Notes: generated by a model not told the origin, from the letters alone. Positions 46,952 to 59,858 are shown, counted from the first letter of the stretch. The stretch: DNA of 64,000 nt from Pseudomonas amygdali (GCF_002699855.1 NZ_LKBW01000223.1:44452-108451); one strand, 5' to 3'. Made by a program: numbers and translations.

Positions 46952-48804
46952 ACCCATTGCATTCCCTGCGCGCGCAAGCGGCCGGCCTGCTGTTGGCCAG
47001 CCTCGCCTGCACGGTACAGGCTGCGCCTCAGCATGGCGTGACGCTGTACGACGAGCCGCCCAAGTACCCGGCCGACTTCAAGCACTTCGACTACGTGAAC
47101 CCTGATGCGCCCAAGGGTGGCACGTTCCGCCAGGCAGGCTTCGGCGGTTTCGACAGCCTCAACCCGTTCATCAACAAGGGCGTGCCGGCAGATGACATCG
47201 GCCTGATCTACGACACCCTGGCCCGTGCAAGCCTGGATGAACCGTTCAGTGAGTACGGGCTGGTTGCCGGTAAAATCGAGAAAGCCCCGGACAACAGCTG
47301 GGTACGCTTCTACCTGCGCCCGGAAGCGCGCTTTCATGACGGCCACCCGATGCGTGCCGAAGACGTGGAGTTCAGCTTCAAGACACTGATGGAGCACGGG
47401 TCGCCCATGTACAAGGGTTACTACGCCGACGTCGATCAGGTGGTCGTCGAAGACCCGCTGCGCGTGCTGTTCAAATTCAAGCACAAGGGCAATCGGGAGA
47501 TGCCGCTGATTCTTGGCCAGTTACCCGTGCTGCCCAAACATTTCTGGGCAGATCGCGACTTCAGCAAGGGCAACCTGGACTTCCCGCTGGGCAGCGGGCC
47601 GTACAAGGTCGCCGATGTAAAAGCCGGGCGCTCGGTGCGCTATGAACGGGTCAAGGATTACTGGGCCAAGGACCTGCCGATCAATAAGGGCTTCTACAAC
47701 TTCGATGTGCTGACCACCGACTACTATCGCGACAACACCGTCGCGCTGGAAGCGGGCAAAGCCGGGCAGTTCGATTATTGGGTGGAAACCAGCGCCAAGA
47801 ACTGGGCAACTGCATATGACACGCCAGCAGTCCGGGATGGCAGGCTGATCAAGGAAGAGCTTCCCAATGGCAATCCGACGGGCATGCAGGGTTTTGTCTT
47901 CAACCTGCGCAAGCCGGTGTTTCAAGACGTCAGGGTCCGTGAGGCGCTGACTCTGCTGCTGGACTTCGAGTGGACCAACAAACAGCTGTTCAACGGCTCG
48001 TACAGCCGCACCAAAAGCTATTTCGACAACTCGGAAATGGCCGCCAGCGGCCTGCCGTCCGCCGAAGAACTGAAAATTCTTGAACCGTTGCGCGGCAAGA
48101 TTCCGGATCGAGTGTTCACCGAACCCTTCACGCTGCCGGTAACCGATGGCAGTGGCATGATTCGTCCACAGCAACGCCGGGCCTTCCAGCTGTTGCAGGA
48201 AGCGGGCTGGAAGATCGTCGACGACAAGATGGTCGATGCCCAGGGCAACCCGGTGAAGCTGGAGTTTCTGATCGCCCAGACCGAGTTCGAGCGCATTCTG
48301 TTGCCTTACAAACGTAACCTGAGTGATCTGGGCATCGAGCTGGTGATTCGCCGCGCCGACGTGTCGCAATACATCAACCGCCTGCGCTCGCGGGACTACG
48401 ACATGATCGTCACTGGCTATCCGCAGTCCAGCTCACCCGGTAACGAGCAGCGCGTGTATTTCGACTCATCCAGCGCCGACAACCCGGGCAGCCGCAACTT
48501 CATGGGCCTCAAGGACCCGGCGGTAGACACGCTGGTCAACGGGCTGATCAACGCCGACTCCCGGGAAAGCCTGATCACCCATACCAAAGCGCTGGACCGC
48601 GTATTACTGTGGGGTTTTTACGTTGTACCCAACTGGCACATCAAAACCTGGCGGGTGGCTTACTGGAATCACATCGACCATCCCAAGGCCAAGGCGCTTT
48701 CCGATATCGGCCTGATGACCTGGTGGGCGAAGCCGAATGTCAAACCCGCCACCGCGACCCCGTCAGCCACTGATCAGGCCAAGCCTGCGAACGCGGAGCA
48801 ATAA
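46948..48804 (+). CDS. yejA: Peptide ABC transporter substrate-binding protein (YejA-type)
   Basis: A 618-residue periplasmic solute-binding protein of family 5. It has a signal peptide ([20 protein letters not shown], cleaved near VQA), then [40 protein letters not shown] and [20 protein letters not shown]. This is the YejA branch, which feeds oligopeptides (and microcin C in E. coli) to the YejBEF permease encoded next. It is intact, unlike the tandem paralogue just upstream. Its ATG overlaps the preceding stop (ATGA). Confidence 0.9.
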   Translation: MNPLHSLRAQAAGLLLASLACTVQAAPQHGVTLYDEPPKYPADFKHFDYVNPDAPKGGTFRQAGFGGFDSLNPFINKGVPADDIGLIYDTLARASLDEPFSEYGLVAGKIEKAPDNSWVRFYLRPEARFHDGHPMRAEDVEFSFKTLMEHGSPMYKGYYADVDQVVVEDPLRVLFKFKHKGNREMPLILGQLPVLPKHFWADRDFSKGNLDFPLGSGPYKVADVKAGRSVRYERVKDYWAKDLPINKGFYNFDVLTTDYYRDNTVALEAGKAGQFDYWVETSAKNWATAYDTPAVRDGRLIKEELPNGNPTGMQGFVFNLRKPVFQDVRVREALTLLLDFEWTNKQLFNGSYSRTKSYFDNSEMAASGLPSAEELKILEPLRGKIPDRVFTEPFTLPVTDGSGMIRPQQRRAFQLLQEAGWKIVDDKMVDAQGNPVKLEFLIAQTEFERILLPYKRNLSDLGIELVIRRADVSQYINRLRSRDYDMIVTGYPQSSSPGNEQRVYFDSSSADNPGSRNFMGLKDPAVDTLVNGLINADSRESLITHTKALDRVLLWGFYVVPNWHIKTWRVAYWNHIDHPKAKALSDIGLMTWWAKPNVKPATATPSATDQAKPANAEQ

Positions 48805-48805
48805 C

Positions 48806-49879
48806 ATGCTGGCTTATATTCTGCGACGGCTACTGCTGATCATCCCTACCCTGCTCGGCATTCTGATCATCAACTTCGTCATCATTCAGGCCGCACCCGG
48901 TGGACCGGTCGAGCAGATGATCGCCAAGATCGAAGGCTTTGATGGCGCTACCAGCCGATTTGCGGGTGGCGGTGCCGAGGTATCGGTGGCGGGCTCCAAC
49001 TACCGTGGCGCGCAGGGCCTGGACCCGGCACTGATCAAAGAAATCGAACGCATGTACGGTTTCGATAAATCGGCACCGGAACGCCTGTGGATCATGATCA
49101 AGAACTACGCCACGCTGGATTTCGGCGACAGCTTCTTTCGCGATGCCAAGGTGATCGACCTGATCGTCGAGAAGATGCCGGTCTCCATCTCTCTGGGGTT
49201 ATGGAGCACGCTGATCATGTACCTGGTGTCGATCCCGCTTGGGATCGCCAAAGCCACTCGCCACGGCAGCCAGTTCGACGTGTGGACCAGCTCGGCGATC
49301 ATCGTCGGCTACGCCATCCCGGCGTTTCTGTTCGCGATTCTGCTGATCGTGGTGTTTGCCGGTGGCAGCTACTTCAACTGGTTCCCGCTGCGCGGGCTGA
49401 CTTCGAACAACTATGACGAACTGAGCACTCTGGGCAAGGTCTTCGACTACTTCTGGCATCTGGTGCTGCCGGTCACCGCGCTGGTGATCGGCAACTTCGC
49501 CACCATGACCCTGCTGACCAAGAACAGCTTTCTCGACGAAATCAGCAAGCAATATGTCACCACCGCCAAAGCCAAGGGCCTGAGCAACCACAAGGTGCTC
49601 TACGGCCATGTGTTTCGCAACGCGATGCTGCTAGTGATCGCCGGCTTCCCGTCGGCGTTCATCGGTATCTTCTTCACCGGCTCGCTGCTGGTGGAAGTGA
49701 TCTTTTCGCTGGACGGCCTCGGCCTGATGAGCTTTGAAGCCGCTATCAACCGCGACTACCCGGTGGTGTTCGGCACCCTGTTCATCTTCACCCTGCTGGG
49801 GTTGGTGGTGAAGCTGATCGGCGACATCACCTACACCCTGGTAGACCCGCGCATCGACTTCGAAAGCAGGAAGCATTGA
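48806..49879 (+). CDS. yejB: Peptide ABC transporter permease YejB
   Basis: A 357-residue inner-membrane permease with six helices. It starts [20 protein letters not shown] with GGAG upstream and has the extra periplasmic segment ([20 protein letters not shown]) typical of YejB. The EAA loop near the C-terminal half ([20 protein letters not shown]) contacts the ATPase. It pairs with YejE to form the channel. Spacing to its neighbours is only one to two bases, so the operon is tight. Confidence 0.94.
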   Translation: MLAYILRRLLLIIPTLLGILIINFVIIQAAPGGPVEQMIAKIEGFDGATSRFAGGGAEVSVAGSNYRGAQGLDPALIKEIERMYGFDKSAPERLWIMIKNYATLDFGDSFFRDAKVIDLIVEKMPVSISLGLWSTLIMYLVSIPLGIAKATRHGSQFDVWTSSAIIVGYAIPAFLFAILLIVVFAGGSYFNWFPLRGLTSNNYDELSTLGKVFDYFWHLVLPVTALVIGNFATMTLLTKNSFLDEISKQYVTTAKAKGLSNHKVLYGHVFRNAMLLVIAGFPSAFIGIFFTGSLLVEVIFSLDGLGLMSFEAAINRDYPVVFGTLFIFTLLGLVVKLIGDITYTLVDPRIDFESRKH

Positions 49880-49880
49880 T

Positions 49881-50900
49881 ATGAAGCTGTCTCCTCTCAA
49901 TCGCCGTCGCTTCGAACGCTTCAAAGCCAACCGACGCGGCTGGTGGTCACTGTGGCTGTTCCTCATCCTGTTCGGCCTGAGCCTGGGCGCCGAACTGATC
50001 GCCAACGATAAACCGCTCGCCGTGCGCTACGACGGTCACTGGTACTTCCCGGTGCTGGAGCGTTACCCGGAGACCACCTTCGGCGGCGAATTCCCGCTGG
50101 AAGCCAATTACAAGAGCCCGTACATCAAGGAATTGCTCGCGGCGAAGGATGGCTGGACCCTGTGGGCGCCCATCCCGTTCAGTTACCAGAGCATCAACTA
50201 CGACCTGAAAGTCCCCGCCCCTGCGCCACCGTCCCGGGAAAACCTGCTGGGCACCGACGATCAGGGCCGTGATGTGCTGGCACGAGTGATCTACGGCTTC
50301 AGGATTTCCGTGCTGTTCGCCCTGACCCTGACCATCCTCAGCTCGATCATCGGCGTCATCGCCGGTGCCCTGCAGGGTTTCTATGGCGGCTGGGTCGACC
50401 TGCTGGGCCAGCGTTTTCTGGAGGTGTGGTCGGGCCTGCCCGTGCTGTATCTGTTGATCATTCTCGCCGGCTTCGTGCAACCCAACTTCTGGTGGCTGCT
50501 GGGCATCATGCTGCTGTTCTCCTGGATGAACCTGGTGGACGTGGTGCGTGCCGAGTTCCTGCGTGGCCGGAATCTGGAATATGTAAGAGCCGCGCGAGCG
50601 CTGGGCATGGAGAACGGCGCGATCATGTTCCGCCATATCCTGCCCAACGCCATGGTCTCGACCATGACCTTCATGCCGTTCATCCTCACCGGGGCCATCG
50701 GCACCTTGACTGCACTGGACTTCCTGGGCTTCGGCCTGCCCGCCGGATCGCCTTCGCTGGGCGAACTGGTGGCGCAGGGCAAATCCAACCTGCAGGCACC
50801 CTGGCTGGGCATCAGCGCGTTCGCTGTGCTGGCCATTATGCTGAGCCTGCTGGTGTTCATCGGCGAATCTGCCCGCGATGCTTTCGACCCAAGGAAATAA
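49881..50900 (+). CDS. yejE: Peptide ABC transporter permease YejE
   Basis: A 339-residue inner-membrane permease of the OppC type. It has the N-terminal segment MKLSPLNRRRFERFKANRRG, one isolated helix, a periplasmic part with LLGTDDQGRDVLARVIYGFR, and five more helices. The EAA loop is NLEYVRAARALGMENGAIMF, followed by RHILPNAM. It works as the second half of the channel with YejB and is flanked by yejB and yejF with almost no gap. Confidence 0.94.
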   Translation: MKLSPLNRRRFERFKANRRGWWSLWLFLILFGLSLGAELIANDKPLAVRYDGHWYFPVLERYPETTFGGEFPLEANYKSPYIKELLAAKDGWTLWAPIPFSYQSINYDLKVPAPAPPSRENLLGTDDQGRDVLARVIYGFRISVLFALTLTILSSIIGVIAGALQGFYGGWVDLLGQRFLEVWSGLPVLYLLIILAGFVQPNFWWLLGIMLLFSWMNLVDVVRAEFLRGRNLEYVRAARALGMENGAIMFRHILPNAMVSTMTFMPFILTGAIGTLTALDFLGFGLPAGSPSLGELVAQGKSNLQAPWLGISAFAVLAIMLSLLVFIGESARDAFDPRK

Positions 50901-50901
50901 G

Positions 50902-52512
50902 ATGAGCAATGACAATCTGATCGAAATCCGCGATCTGGCGGTCGAGTTCGTGACGGGCGACTCACGGCAACGGGTGGTCGAGAACATCAGCTTTGACATC
51001 CGTCGGGGTGAAACCCTCGCACTGGTCGGCGAAAGCGGCTCGGGCAAATCGGTTACAGCGCATTCGATCCTGCGCCTGCTGCCCTACCCCATTGCCAGTC
51101 ATCCGAGCGGCACTATCCGCTACGGCGGTGAAGACCTGCTGAAAGTGGAAGAGAAAAAGCTGCGCTCGATCCGTGGCAACCGTATCGCCATGATCTTCCA
51201 GGAACCGATGACTTCGCTGAACCCGCTGCACTCGGTCGAAAAACAAATCAACGAGGTGCTGGGCCTGCACAAGGGCCTGACCGGCAAGGACGCCACCAAA
51301 CGCACGCTGGAGCTTCTTGAGCTGGTAGGCATCCCCGAGCCACACAAACGGCTCAAAGCCTTGCCACACGAGCTTTCAGGCGGCCAACGCCAGCGTGTAA
51401 TGATAGCGATGGCACTGGCCAACGAGCCGGAGCTGCTGATTGCCGACGAACCGACTACTGCACTGGACGTCACGGTACAGCTGAAAATTCTTGAGTTGCT
51501 CAAGCAATTGCAGGCTCGTCTGGGCATGGCGTTGTTACTTATCAGCCACGATTTGAACGTGGTAAGGCAAATAGCCAACCGAGTATGTGTCATGCAGCGC
51601 GGTTGCATCGTCGAACAGGCATCGTGCGAAGAATTGTTCCGTTCGCCGCAACATCCTTACACCAAAGTGTTGCTCAGCGCAGAGCCCAGCGGCGGTCCTT
51701 CGACCAACCCGGCCGGCGCCCCGCTGCTTGAAGTCGAGGACCTGAAAGTCTGGTTCCCGATCAAAAAGGGCCTGCTCAAGCGCACGGTCGACCACGTCAA
51801 GGCGGTGGACGGCATACGCTTCAGCCTGCCGCAAGGGCAAACACTGGGCATCGTGGGTGAAAGCGGGTCGGGCAAATCGACGCTGGGGCTGGCGATTCTT
51901 CGGCTGATCGGCAGCCAGGGCACCATACGTTTCAAGGGCAACGCGCTAGAATCTCTGTCGCAACAGCAGATCCGTCCGCTGCGCAGGCAGATGCAGGTGG
52001 TGTTCCAGGACCCGTTTGGTAGTTTGAGCCCGCGTATGTCAGTGGGTGAAATCGTTGGCGAAGGCTTGCGAATCCATGGCATGGGCACGGCCGCCGAGCA
52101 ACAGACGGCGATCATCGAAGCACTCAGGGAGGTTGGCCTGGATCCGGATACCCGGCACCGCTACCCTCACGAGTTCTCCGGTGGCCAACGGCAGAGGATC
52201 GCCATTGCACGTGCGCTGGTATTGAAACCGGCGCTTATCTTGCTGGACGAGCCGACGTCAGCCCTAGACCGGACCGTACAGCGTCAGGTCGTCGAGCTGC
52301 TTCGCTCGCTGCAAGCCAAGTACAATCTGACGTATTTGTTCATCAGCCATGACCTGGCTGTCGTCAAAGCGCTGAGCCACCAGCTGATGGTGGTCAAGCA
52401 AGGCCAAGTGGTCGAACAGGGTGCAGCGCAGGACATCTTCGCCGCACCGCAACATCCTTATACACAGCAGCTGCTGGAAGCCGCCTTTTTGGCACCGGTA
52501 GCTGTCGATTAA
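50902..52512 (+). CDS. yejF: Peptide ABC transporter ATP-binding protein YejF
   Basis: A 536-residue cytoplasmic ATPase with two nucleotide-binding domains in one chain, as in YejF. Domain 1 has Walker A GESGSGKS, signature ELSGGQRQRV and Walker B LLIADEPT. Domain 2 repeats GESGSGKS, EFSGGQRQRI and LILLDEPT. Each is followed by an oligopeptide-transporter extension (PYTKVLLSAEP; PYTQQLLEAAF). It powers the YejBE channel. The start MSNDNLIEIRD has AAGGA upstream and two bases separate it from yejE. fabI follows within 20 bp. Confidence 0.95.
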   Translation: MSNDNLIEIRDLAVEFVTGDSRQRVVENISFDIRRGETLALVGESGSGKSVTAHSILRLLPYPIASHPSGTIRYGGEDLLKVEEKKLRSIRGNRIAMIFQEPMTSLNPLHSVEKQINEVLGLHKGLTGKDATKRTLELLELVGIPEPHKRLKALPHELSGGQRQRVMIAMALANEPELLIADEPTTALDVTVQLKILELLKQLQARLGMALLLISHDLNVVRQIANRVCVMQRGCIVEQASCEELFRSPQHPYTKVLLSAEPSGGPSTNPAGAPLLEVEDLKVWFPIKKGLLKRTVDHVKAVDGIRFSLPQGQTLGIVGESGSGKSTLGLAILRLIGSQGTIRFKGNALESLSQQQIRPLRRQMQVVFQDPFGSLSPRMSVGEIVGEGLRIHGMGTAAEQQTAIIEALREVGLDPDTRHRYPHEFSGGQRQRIAIARALVLKPALILLDEPTSALDRTVQRQVVELLRSLQAKYNLTYLFISHDLAVVKALSHQLMVVKQGQVVEQGAAQDIFAAPQHPYTQQLLEAAFLAPVAVD

Positions 52513-52530
52513 CCTGAAGAGGAACAACAC

Positions 52531-53325
52531 ATGGGTTTTCTCGCCGGTAAGCGCGTCCTGATCGTCGGTGTCGCCAGTAAACTGTCCATCGCATCCGGCA
52601 TTGCTGCCGCCATGCATCGTGAAGGTGCAGAGCTTGCTTTCACCTACCAGAACGACAAGCTCAAGGGCCGTGTCGAAGAGTTCGCCGTAGGCTGGGGCTC
52701 AGGTCCCGAGCTGTGCTTCCCTTGCGATGTGGCCAGCGACGAAGAGATCACCAAGGTCTTTGAAGAGCTGAGCAAGAAGTGGGACGGCCTGGACGTGATC
52801 GTTCACTCGGTCGGCTTTGCTCCGGGTGACCAGCTCGACGGCGACTTCACCGACGCTACCACTCGCGAAGGTTTCCGCATCGCTCATGACATCAGCGCCT
52901 ACAGCTTCGTGGCCCTGGCCAAGGCTGGTCGCGAAATGATGAAGGGCCGCAATGGCAGCCTCCTGACCCTGTCGTACCTGGGCGCAGAGCGCACCATGCC
53001 CAACTACAACGTCATGGGCATGGCCAAGGCCAGCCTGGAAGCCGGCGTTCGTTACCTGGCCGGCAGCCTCGGCCCGGAAGGTACTCGCGTCAATGCTGTA
53101 TCGGCCGGCCCGATCCGCACACTGGCGGCTTCGGGTATCAAGAACTTCCGCAAAATGCTGGCTGCCAACGAGGCGCAGACTCCTTTGCGCCGCAACGTGA
53201 CCATCGACGAAGTCGGCAATGCCGGTGCGTTCCTGTGCTCTGACCTGGCGTCGGGCATCAGTGGTGAGATCATGTACGTCGACGGCGGTTTCAACACCAC
53301 CGCGATGGGCAGCATGGAAGAGTAA
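52531..53325 (+). CDS. fabI: Enoyl-[acyl-carrier-protein] reductase FabI
   Basis: A 264-residue NADH-dependent short-chain dehydrogenase that makes the last reduction of each fatty-acid elongation cycle; the target of triclosan. The nucleotide-binding loop is [20 protein letters not shown]. The active-site pair appears as [20 protein letters not shown] (Tyr-x6-Lys). The ending [16 protein letters not shown] is typical of FabI. GAGG lies 11 bases upstream. It is at the end of the yej operon and is followed by a strong terminator. Confidence 0.96.
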   Translation: MGFLAGKRVLIVGVASKLSIASGIAAAMHREGAELAFTYQNDKLKGRVEEFAVGWGSGPELCFPCDVASDEEITKVFEELSKKWDGLDVIVHSVGFAPGDQLDGDFTDATTREGFRIAHDISAYSFVALAKAGREMMKGRNGSLLTLSYLGAERTMPNYNVMGMAKASLEAGVRYLAGSLGPEGTRVNAVSAGPIRTLAASGIKNFRKMLAANEAQTPLRRNVTIDEVGNAGAFLCSDLASGISGEIMYVDGGFNTTAMGSMEE

Positions 53326-53335
53326 GACGGCAAGC

Positions 53336-53359
53336 GCCGCTCCTCGCGAGCGGCATTTT
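53336..53359 (+). terminator. Rho-independent terminator of fabI
   Basis: A perfect 7-bp stem GCCGCTC-ctcgc-GAGCGGC is followed directly by ATTTTT, 11 bases after the fabI stop. Confidence 0.85.
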
Positions 53360-53384
53360 TCCGGCAGGCAACTTTCCTGCACTC

Positions 53385-53419
53385 AAAAAGAAGGCCGCTC
53401 AGTGAGCGGCCTTCTTTTT
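53385..53419. terminator. Bidirectional terminator between fabI and ppiD
   Basis: A 15-bp stem, AAAAAGAAGGCCGCT with AGCGGCCTTCTTTTT, carries A and T tracts on its two sides, so it can act on both strands. It ends the ppiD transcript and backs up the fabI terminator. Confidence 0.9.
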
Positions 53420-53435
53420 TGTGCGGGTTTCGAGC

Positions 53436-55319
53436 TTAGAACTTCTCGATCTTCGCGTTGCTTTCCAGCTGTGCACGGTACGCAGCGAAATCCTGCTGAC
53501 CCGCACGCGACGAGAGGAAGCGACGGTATTGCGCCTTTTCCGCGTCAGTCGGCGCAGCAGCCTGATTCACGCCATTGAGGCGCACAATCACGAAGCTGCC
53601 ATCGGCTGCAGTAATGCTGGCGAATTCCGGCTTGCCCTTGCCATCAGGCTTGGGCATGCGGAACAGCGTCTGCAGTACTTGAGGATCAACGCCTTCCTGA
53701 CTGCGAGTGACTGCCTCCATCGATTTCCAGTCACGTCCATCCTGCTTCGCAGCCAGAGGGATCTTGCCATCACGCAGCCCGGCCAGCAGAGCCTCGCCCT
53801 TGGCCTTGGCAGCGGCCGTGGCGTGCTCCTTGACCAGTTGAGTGCGAATCGAGCTGGCAACGCTCTCAAGCGGCAACTGCTGAGGTTGCAGATGCTCTTT
53901 GGAGCGCACCACCACGACGGTCTCCGGATCCAGCTCCAGCGTGTTGCTGTTGGAGCCCTCTTCCAGCACTTCTGGGCTGAACGCAGCCTGGATGACCGCA
54001 CGGTTGGCTGTAATACCCTCACCGCCTTCACGACCGAATGGCGCAGTGGTCTGAACCTTCAGGCCCAGGTCCTGTGCCGGTTGAGACAGATCGGACGATT
54101 CAAACGCAGAATCTTCCAGCTGCTTGGTCACTTCGACAAATTTCTGCTCGACCAGCTGCGATTTCAAATCCGTGGTCAGTTTGTCTTTCAGACTGGCGAA
54201 GGTCGGCACCGATGGAGCCTCGACGCCCAGCAACTTGATCAGGTGCCAGCCGAAGTCGGTACGCACAGGCTGCGATACCTGGTCCTTGTTCAAGGCATAC
54301 AATGTGTCTTCGAACGCAGGGTCATAGACACCCTTGCCTGCGTAACCAAGATCACCGCCCTTGCTGGACGAACCAGGGTCCTGCGAATATTCCTTGGCCA
54401 GCGCCGCAAAATCTTCACCCTTGGCCAGACGCTGTTGAATTTCTTCAATCTTCGCCTTGGCCTGCTCGTCGTTCAGTTTGTCGTTGACCTCGATCAGGAT
54501 GTGCGCAGCACGACGCTGTTCGGACAGATTGGCGATTTCCTTCTGATAAGCCGCCTGCAAGTCCTCATCCTTGACCTGCACCTTGTCGAAGAAAGACGAC
54601 TTCTTCAATTCGATGTAATCAAGCACAACCTGCTCAGGGCTCATGAACTCCTTGGCATGCTGGTCGTAGTGAGCCTTGACTTCGTCGTCCGTCACTTTGA
54701 TCGCCGTGGTATCGGCGGGCAGGGTCAGCGACGCGAAATCACGGGTCTGCTTTTCCAGACGGGCAAAAGCGTCAACCTGTGCATCGGTTACGAAAGCACT
54801 GCCGGCAACCCCCGCACGCACCTGACCGATGAGCATTTCCTGGCCAAGCATCTGGCGGAACTGCAGACGGCTGTAACCCAGCTGGCGAATGACCTGATCG
54901 AAACGGTCAGCACTGAACTTGCCATCGACCTGAAACTCAGGCGTCTGCAAAAGCTGCTGATCCAGTGCCGCGTCGGAAAACGAGAACTTCGCATCCGTTG
55001 CACCTTGCAGCAGCAGCTTGCGGTCGATCAGGCCTTTGAGGGCTGATTCACGCAACAGCTTTTCATCCAGCATCGCAGGATCGAAATCCTTGCCCAACTG
55101 CTGCGCGAGCTGCTGAGCCAACTGACGCCGCTGCATGTCGACGGCCTGGCTCAACTCATTCTGAGAGATGTCCTCGCCGTTCACTTCAGCCGCGTTCTGC
55201 TTATTGCTGGTAGCGGTAAACAACGCCTCGATGCCGGTGAAGGCCATCAAAGCGATGATGATTCCGATAATTGTCTTGGCAATCCAGCCTTGTGAATTGT
55301 CCCTGATGTTCTGCAGCAT
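53436..55319 (-). CDS. ppiD: Peptidyl-prolyl isomerase D, periplasmic folding chaperone
   Basis: A 627-residue inner-membrane-anchored chaperone. The single N-terminal membrane helix is AKTIIGIIIALMAFTGIEAL. A SurA_N-like helical region follows, then a parvulin PPIase domain (RRAAHILIEVNDKLNDEQAK, KGGDLGYAGKGVYDPAFEDT, VRTDFGWHLIKL), and a C-terminal region that may be a second, degenerate parvulin fold. It helps newly exported outer-membrane proteins fold. The start MLQNIRDNSQGW has GGGGGA upstream. It lies downstream of hupB, after a tRNA-like element and a terminator. Confidence 0.94.
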   Translation of the reverse strand: MLQNIRDNSQGWIAKTIIGIIIALMAFTGIEALFTATSNKQNAAEVNGEDISQNELSQAVDMQRRQLAQQLAQQLGKDFDPAMLDEKLLRESALKGLIDRKLLLQGATDAKFSFSDAALDQQLLQTPEFQVDGKFSADRFDQVIRQLGYSRLQFRQMLGQEMLIGQVRAGVAGSAFVTDAQVDAFARLEKQTRDFASLTLPADTTAIKVTDDEVKAHYDQHAKEFMSPEQVVLDYIELKKSSFFDKVQVKDEDLQAAYQKEIANLSEQRRAAHILIEVNDKLNDEQAKAKIEEIQQRLAKGEDFAALAKEYSQDPGSSSKGGDLGYAGKGVYDPAFEDTLYALNKDQVSQPVRTDFGWHLIKLLGVEAPSVPTFASLKDKLTTDLKSQLVEQKFVEVTKQLEDSAFESSDLSQPAQDLGLKVQTTAPFGREGGEGITANRAVIQAAFSPEVLEEGSNSNTLELDPETVVVVRSKEHLQPQQLPLESVASSIRTQLVKEHATAAAKAKGEALLAGLRDGKIPLAAKQDGRDWKSMEAVTRSQEGVDPQVLQTLFRMPKPDGKGKPEFASITAADGSFVIVRLNGVNQAAAPTDAEKAQYRRFLSSRAGQQDFAAYRAQLESNAKIEKF

Positions 55320-55385
55320 TGCGTCCCCCAAAACGGTTGAACTGACTAACCAACCGCGGAGCGTGGGTAGAAAGCGGATAGAAGA

Positions 55386-55409
55386 AAGGCGCATCCGAGG
55401 ATGCGCCTT
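55386..55409 (-). terminator. Terminator downstream of hupB and the tRNA-like element
   Basis: On the minus strand AAGGCGCATCC and GGATGCGCCTT form an 11-bp stem with a minimal loop, followed by TCTTC. It lies 11 bases beyond the 3' end of the tRNA-like element and before ppiD. Confidence 0.8.
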
Positions 55410-55420
55410 CTCGTAACTGA

Positions 55421-55475
55421 CGGAGCGATAGGGCTCGAACCCCTCGGTGTTGCAACCGAATGCACCACCGCTCCG
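55421..55475 (-). other. tRNA-like element without D-arm (tRNA-Cys-like relic)
   Basis: Read on the minus strand, a perfect 7-bp acceptor-like stem (CGGAGCG and CGCTCCG) encloses two tRNA-like arms. One is an anticodon-like arm with TCGG/CCGA and the loop TTGCAAC, which would place GCA (Cys) as anticodon. The other is a T-arm-like segment GGGTTCGAGCCC. Only nine bases lie between acceptor and anticodon arms, so there is no D-arm. The 3' end is TCA, not NCCA. It is too short (55 nt) for a working elongator tRNA. It may be a tRNA remnant or a structured RNA processed from the hupB transcript. Confidence 0.55.
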
Positions 55476-55524
55476 CTACTGGATCAGGACAGACCCGACC
55501 CAGCGGGCAAAGGCATCGAGAGGC

Positions 55525-55797
55525 TTAGTTGACAGCTTCTTTGAGGGCTTTACCAGCTTTGAAACCTGGTTTTTTAGCAGCAGCGATTTCCAGCGTCTTA
55601 CCAGTCTGAGGGTTGCGACCGATGCGAGCAGGACGATCAGTCACGGAGAACGTACCAAAGCCAACCAAAACAACCGAGTCGCCAGCCTTCAGAGCGCCAG
55701 TGACGGATTCGATCACTGCGTCCAGCGCACGGCCAGCAGCAGCTTTCGGGATATCAGCAGATGCAGCGATAGCATCAATCAGTTCCGACTTGTTCAC
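55525..55797 (-). CDS. hupB: DNA-binding protein HU-beta
   Basis: A 90-residue histone-like HU protein ([20 protein letters not shown]). It has the helical dimer region [20 protein letters not shown], the DNA-binding arm [20 protein letters not shown] (residues about 45-65), and [20 protein letters not shown]. It bends and compacts DNA. It lies between lon and ppiD, the standard Pseudomonas order, and is followed by a tRNA-like element and a terminator. Confidence 0.97.
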   Translation of the reverse strand: MNKSELIDAIAASADIPKAAAGRALDAVIESVTGALKAGDSVVLVGFGTFSVTDRPARIGRNPQTGKTLEIAAAKKPGFKAGKALKEAVN

Positions 55798-55943
55798 TCT
55801 AAGTCCCCTTATCTCTATATTGAGTATGTTTCTAAGTTTTAGGTGTTAAGCAAAACGAGCGCTGGAAGGCTTGCTGGTGCTTGCTTTAAAGAGCCGCTTT
55901 ATAACAAGGGCTCTAAAAAGCTGTCAAGGAAGCCTACCCAGTC

Positions 55944-58364
<2,421 letters not shown>

Positions 58365-58420
58365 GATTTCGCCTCTACGGCGGCCAATTGGCCGGGACAG
58401 ATGGAATTAGCTTGAAGCCA

Positions 58421-58449
58421 AGATGGGGGTAGCGTCCAAAAAAAACAAG
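58421..58449 (-). promoter_or_regulatory. Putative heat-shock (sigma-32) promoter of lon
   Basis: On the minus strand CCCCATCT matches the sigma-32 -10 element (CCCCATnT) and lies 14 bases after CTTGTTT, a partial match to CTTGAAA. It is about 57 bp before the lon start. E. coli lon is known to be sigma-32 dependent; here the call rests on the sequence match only. Confidence 0.45.
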
Positions 58450-58516
58450 CTCTAGAGCCACGACCCGCCAAGATCAATTTCTTCATACAAAACGAATGAA
58501 CGGCTGAAAAATGCAA

Positions 58517-58539
58517 AAGGGGGCCAAAAAGGCCCCCTT
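58517..58539 (-). terminator. Rho-independent terminator of clpX
   Basis: A perfect 9-bp stem AAGGGGGCC-ttttt-GGCCCCCTT (minus strand) is followed by TTGCATTTTTC, 36 bases after the clpX stop. Confidence 0.88.
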
Positions 58540-58574
58540 CCGTATTACTTCACACGCCCATACGCCTGCATGTG

Positions 58575-59858
58575 TTACGCGTCAGGGGCAACCTTGGCAG
58601 GCGGCTCACTGTTTTCGTAGATCAGCAGCGGCTTGGACGTACCATCGATAACGCTCTCATCGATCACCACCTTGCTCACGTCACTTTGCGACGGAATTTC
58701 GTACATGGTGTCGAGCAGCACGCCTTCGAGGATGGAACGCAAGCCACGGGCACCGGTCTTGCGCTCCAGCGCGCGACGGGCAACCGACTTCAACGCGTCG
58801 GTGCGGAACTCGAGGTCCACGCCTTCCATCTCGAACAGCTTGGCATACTGCTTGGTCAGCGCATTCTTCGGCTCGGTGAGGATCTGTATCAAAGCAGCCT
58901 CATCCAGCTCGTCCAGCGTTGCAAGCACTGGCAGACGGCCCACGAACTCAGGGATCAGACCGAACTTGACCAGATCGTCAGGCTCGACTTCACGCAGGGA
59001 CTCGCCAACCTTCTTGCCCTCCTCCTTGCTGCGAACCTCGGCGTTGAAGCCGATACCGCCACGGGTGGAACGGTTCTGAATGACCTTTTCCAGGCCCGAG
59101 AAGGCACCACCGCAGATAAAGAGGATGTTGCGTGTGTCCACTTGCAGGAATTCCTGCTGCGGATGCTTGCGACCACCTTGCGGAGGAACGGAAGCCACGG
59201 TGCCCTCGATCAGCTTCAGCAAGGCTTGCTGCACGCCTTCGCCGGAAACGTCACGAGTGATCGAAGGGTTGTCGGATTTGCGCGAAATCTTGTCGATTTC
59301 ATCGATGTAGACAATGCCCATCTGGGCCTTCTCGACATCGTAATCACATTTCTGCAACAGCTTCTGGATAATGTTTTCAACGTCCTCACCCACATAACCG
59401 GCTTCGGTCAGGGTGGTGGCGTCAGCGATGATGAACGGCACATTGAGCAGACGGGCCAGTGTTTCGGCCAGCAGCGTCTTGCCGGAGCCCGTAGGGCCGA
59501 TCAGCAGGATGTTGCTCTTGCCCAGTTCGACATCGTCATTCTTCTTGTCACGCTGGTTCAGACGCTTGTAGTGGTTGTACACCGCTACTGCGAGGACCTT
59601 TTTGGCACGTTCCTGACCGATGACATACTGGTCAAGGATGCCGCTGATTTCTTTAGGCGAAGGCAATTTATGCGCGCTGCTTTCGGCCTGTGCTTCCTGC
59701 ACCTCCTCGCGGATGATGTCGTTGCACAGGTCGACGCACTCGTCGCAGATAAAGACCGAGGGGCCGGCAATCAATTTGCGCACTTCATGCTGGCTTTTGC
59801 CACAGAAGGAGCAATAGAGCAATTTGCCGTTGTCCTCGCCGTTGCGGGTGTCAGTCAT
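58575..59858 (-). CDS. clpX: ATP-dependent Clp protease ATP-binding subunit ClpX
   Basis: A 427-residue AAA+ unfoldase that feeds substrates to ClpP. The N-terminal zinc-binding domain shows [12 protein letters not shown] and [14 protein letters not shown] (four Cys). The ATPase has Walker [17 protein letters not shown], Walker [13 protein letters not shown], and the sensor region [12 protein letters not shown]. The ClpP-contacting IGF-like loop reads [12 protein letters not shown] onward to KFGLIPEF. It lies about 100 bp downstream of clpP and has its own strong terminator. Confidence 0.97.
   Translation of the reverse strand: MTDTRNGEDNGKLLYCSFCGKSQHEVRKLIAGPSVFICDECVDLCNDIIREEVQEAQAESSAHKLPSPKEISGILDQYVIGQERAKKVLAVAVYNHYKRLNQRDKKNDDVELGKSNILLIGPTGSGKTLLAETLARLLNVPFIIADATTLTEAGYVGEDVENIIQKLLQKCDYDVEKAQMGIVYIDEIDKISRKSDNPSITRDVSGEGVQQALLKLIEGTVASVPPQGGRKHPQQEFLQVDTRNILFICGGAFSGLEKVIQNRSTRGGIGFNAEVRSKEEGKKVGESLREVEPDDLVKFGLIPEFVGRLPVLATLDELDEAALIQILTEPKNALTKQYAKLFEMEGVDLEFRTDALKSVARRALERKTGARGLRSILEGVLLDTMYEIPSQSDVSKVVIDESVIDGTSKPLLIYENSEPPAKVAPDA

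Noticed and set aside
53421..55046. 541-codon plus-strand open frame
   Set aside because: Antisense shadow of ppiD.
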